A stretch of DNA of 11,468 nt, from contig JADGJH010001185.1 in NCBI GenBank assembly GCA_027596945.1, positions 1 to 11,468 of the forward strand, given 5' to 3'. How positions within the stretch are numbered: the first letter of the stretch is position 1; every line of letters starts with the position of its first letter. The DNA comes from Physocladia obscura (Eukaryota > Chytridiomycota > Chytridiomycetes > Chytridiales > Chytriomycetaceae). Shown piece after piece: positions 9,481 to 11,468 of this stretch. Both the position numbers and the translations under genes were made by a program. The notes beneath the pieces are model-generated. The model made no database searches. It saw only the letters and a program-made list of their open reading frames with translations, and had not been told where the DNA came from.

Positions 9481-9513
9481 TCCCCCCCTTTTGAAATCCC
9501 CCCAAAATCCCCC
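9481..9513 (-). other. G-run block (C runs on plus strand), possible G-quadruplex
   Basis: Three runs of 7, 6 and 5 C residues are each introduced by AAAT or AAAAT on the plus strand, so the minus strand carries G5, G6 and G7 separated by 5 and 9 bases. The 7-base run could supply two G-triplets, so a four-stranded fold is possible on the minus strand. The AAATC unit preceding each run also occurs just to the left, suggesting local duplication. Confidence 0.55.
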
Positions 9514-9615
9514 GAGCGTCTGCACCAATTGCACAGAGCACCAGCACCCAGAGTATCATTGCCATTAAGTTAATTGACATATTCTCGACCGCTCTGATGT
9601 ATCAAAAACACAGAA

Positions 9616-10596
9616 ATGACAGAATCCACTCAAACTCAGTCTTTGTCAAGCAGTCAAACATCAATTGGTGCAGTTGTTGAGATGCAAGAAGCCGTGTGTG
9701 TCTTCAACAACATGCTTTCATTGTGTGTGCGTGACTTCATTGGTCAGCAAGCGTCAACTCTCCCAGTCTTTTCAATTTCATCTACTAGACTCTCAGAATT
9801 CAAAACAGGTCTGCTGCAAAAAGTTAAACCCCATTTATCCCATGACATCACAATTAATCCAGAAGGCGTGCTCTTGCGTGGGTGCTGTTGTCAGACAATC
9901 TCACTGTCAATCAACTTGAACGTTTTGTTTTCAAATCACAACAGGTCAAGAAAAAGCCCCTTCACTTGGATGTAGTGACAACTGATCTCTTAGCCAAGTG
10001 GGGTGCCACAGAAACAATTTTTTATGTGCAGCAGTATGGAAACTTGATGGACAAGAATAAAACCTTCAAAAAAGGTGACAAAAGAACTGATTTGACCCAC
10101 CAAAGTTGATTGCGCTGGTTCTGCTTCAATGAATCTGCAGCTTTGAATGGTCAATCATCTGAAAGAAACCCACAGAACTTGTTTTGCTGAAATGGACATT
10201 CATTGGCATCTGTGGGCTTTGCATATCCTGTTATGCACTGCACACCTGCAAAAACAAGCAGTGACAGCATGTCCACTGATTACCCTTATTCACTTTTTTT
10301 GCAGGACTCCAACTGACAAAGCAACACAAAATGAAATGATGCATCAGGCAAACCAAGTTCCTATTGGACAAATTGCAAACTCAATCAGAGACATTGAATG
10401 TGTCATAAGCCAACTCAAGGAATCAAAACTGTCTTTGGAGGATGCTTTGGGTGTAGCAGAAGGGATACTGCATGTGCTGAAAATTCACTGGACTGTTCTG
10501 ACAGATTTTTTCATTTCATTGAATGCTCAAGAAACAGTGGAGAGCGTGGCGTTGCTGTCAAGGATTGCAAATCAAGAGGACACAGACCATGCATGA
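9616..10596 (+). pseudogene. Unrecognised coding region disrupted over two frames
   Basis: Coding-like sequence starts at the ATG at 9616 (MTESTQTQSLSSS...) and stays open to 9973, but the protein-like reading moves to another frame near 9870 (WVLLSDNLTVNQLERF, then LDVVTTDLLAKWG and IFYVQQYGNLMD), ending at TGA 10107-10109. That frame continues with protein-like text interrupted by a further TGA. The first frame resumes at about 10304 with a helical segment (QVPIGQIANSIRDIECVI, then LSLEDALGVAEGILHVLK) to the stop at 10596. A spliced reading is possible: donor about 9808 to acceptor cag near 9895, and a gtatgg donor near 10034 to ttttttgcag at 10303. The first of those introns would remove protein-like sequence, so decay seems at least as likely. 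I do not recognise the family. Signal peptides or membrane spans are not evident. Confidence 0.45.
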
Positions 10597-10675
10597 ATTA
10601 GCTGCTTATTGGGATTTGCTTAACATTATTCAATAGAAATCACTTTATTCAAAACCAGGCATGTTTGTAAAACTA

Positions 10676-10705
10676 CAGTCTATCCCACAAAAATCAAACA
10701 CTCAC
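10676..10705. repeat. Putative terminal inverted repeat of the Tc1/mariner-type element
   Basis: A TA dinucleotide at 10674-10675 is followed by CAGTCTATCCCACAAAAATC and onward. TA-CAGT is the standard outer boundary of Tc1/mariner elements, which insert at TA. It lies 11 bases outside the transposase frame's final stop codon, as expected for a terminal repeat. The partner repeat would lie to the right of the window, so the call rests on one end only. Confidence 0.5.
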
Positions 10706-10715
10706 AAAATTTTAT

Positions 10716-11255
10716 TTAATATCTTGTCCAACAACCCTTTTTCCTCACACACTCTTCCAATCTGTTATGAATAGAGAATAAAAGAAAATCACAAAGAGAA
10801 TCATCAAATTCTTCCCATACTGCAAATATTTGGTCAATTAAAGCCTCTCTAGTCCAAGGCATCCCAAATTTCTTTTGTCTCCGAACCTTAAGAATATGCC
10901 ATAAATTCTCTATTGGGTTCAGATCCAGGCTACTTGGGGGCTATTTTAGGATGGAAACGTGTTTGGCCAGAAAATCCAAGACTGATTTGACTTTGTGGCA
11001 AGATGCATTGTCCTGCATAAAGACCAAATCTACACCATACTCCTCCTTTGCTGAGCGAAATTCTGGTATAAGATAGTTCTGCAGTGTTTCCTTGTAGGTG
11101 CACTGATTTTTGCTGCCTTCAAGAGCAACAAGGGGGCCGAGACTAAATCCACTGAAGCAACCCCACAACATGACTGAAAATCCACCTCCTTGCAATTGAT
11201 GATCTGTGGGCAAATCCTCACAAGCAACACTGGAGTGACATCTGTGGTTTTTCAC
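10716..11255 (-). pseudogene. Tc1/mariner-type DDE transposase, nonsense-interrupted and 5'-incomplete
   Basis: Reading on the minus strand, GGGFSVMLWGCFSG, then LGPLVALEG, LQNYLIPEF and VFMQDNASCHK follow the Tc1 transposase core, with the second catalytic Asp in QDN. The frame meets TAG at 10943-10941 and continues for 74 more codons without change of frame: DLNPIENLW supplies the third catalytic acid, and the end (RLEECVRKKG...) matches the Tc1 C-terminus, stopping at 10718-10716. The TAG sits where the family has Trp before P-x-S-P-D-L-N-P, so a single TGG to TAG change explains it. Upstream of about 11220 family similarity fades: the first catalytic Asp and the N-terminal DNA-binding helices are not seen although the frame stays open to about 11325. 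The copy is therefore defective; mobility would need transposase from elsewhere. Confidence 0.85.
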
Positions 11256-11365
11256 ATGGAGGGGAGCTTTAAAAGCTTGATAGTAGATCAGATTGTAAAG
11301 GTCAAATTTGTGTGTAAGATTATATTTTTACAGAAAAGAAAAACAAAGCCCTTTTAAACCATTGT

Positions 11366-11386
11366 ATTTGAAATTCTATTTCAAAT
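11366..11386. repeat. Short inverted repeat (9-bp arms, 3-bp loop)
   Basis: ATTTGAAAT and ATTTCAAAT flank TCT, making an AT-rich hairpin-capable sequence just left of the tandem repeat. It may belong to the internal or subterminal part of the transposon or be chance in an AT-rich stretch. Confidence 0.7.
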
Positions 11387-11399
11387 TCATTCTTCTCAA

Positions 11400-11468
11400 A
11401 TTCATTTTGAGATTGATATCACTGATTCATTTGGAGATCTGATATCACTGATTCATTTTGTGATTGAT
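11400..11468. repeat. 25-26 bp tandem repeat running off the right edge
   Basis: Units at 11400-11424 (25 bp), 11425-11450 (26 bp) and 11451-11468 (partial) each begin ATTCATTT; the two complete ones end GATATCACTG. Differences are a few substitutions and one base of length. The array is cut by the window end, so copy number is unknown. Confidence 0.85.

Overview
The window looks like nuclear DNA of a fungus, most likely an early-diverging zoosporic (chytrid-type) one. The genes carry short GT-AG introns (50-94 bp, two longer ones of 176 and 227 bp), several proteins are packed with Gln/Asn/Ser/Ala tracts, the URI/Bud27 homologue has a fungal-type C-terminal tail, and there is no sign of bacterial gene organisation. 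Lineage is inferred from gene content only. All exon models below were built by eye from splice sites, reading phase and family similarity.

Left half, positions 1-4757, minus strand: two genes in tandem. The first, running off the left edge, encodes a leucine-rich-repeat protein whose central part follows the C-terminal LRR cap of tropomodulin. The second, about 897 codons in two exons, encodes a low-complexity-rich protein with the outline of an MPN domain that has lost its JAMM metal ligands; an Abraxas/FAM175-like scaffold is the best guess.

Centre, 4786-8220, plus strand: a six-exon gene for a URI1/Bud27-type unconventional prefoldin, a cytoplasmic co-chaperone known for RNA polymerase assembly and translation-linked roles. 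Its start codon is only 28 bp from the divergent start codon of the MPN-like gene, so their promoters and 5' leaders must share or overlap.

Right part, 8221-11468: a looser, repeat-influenced region. It holds a small frame-broken basic ORF (minus, 8349-8644), an intact compact gene for an ABM-domain (dimeric alpha-beta barrel) protein at 9062-9370, a G/C-run block with a perfect 14-bp palindrome, an unrecognised coding stretch broken over two frames (9616-10596), and the remains of a Tc1/mariner-type DNA transposon (10676 to past 11255) with a nonsense codon in its transposase. A 25-26 bp tandem repeat runs off the right edge.

I see no tRNA, rRNA, CRISPR or clear multi-gene system. The most informative items are the tropomodulin-like gene, the inactive-looking MPN protein with its divergent URI partner, the enlarged URI tail, and the decaying right flank.
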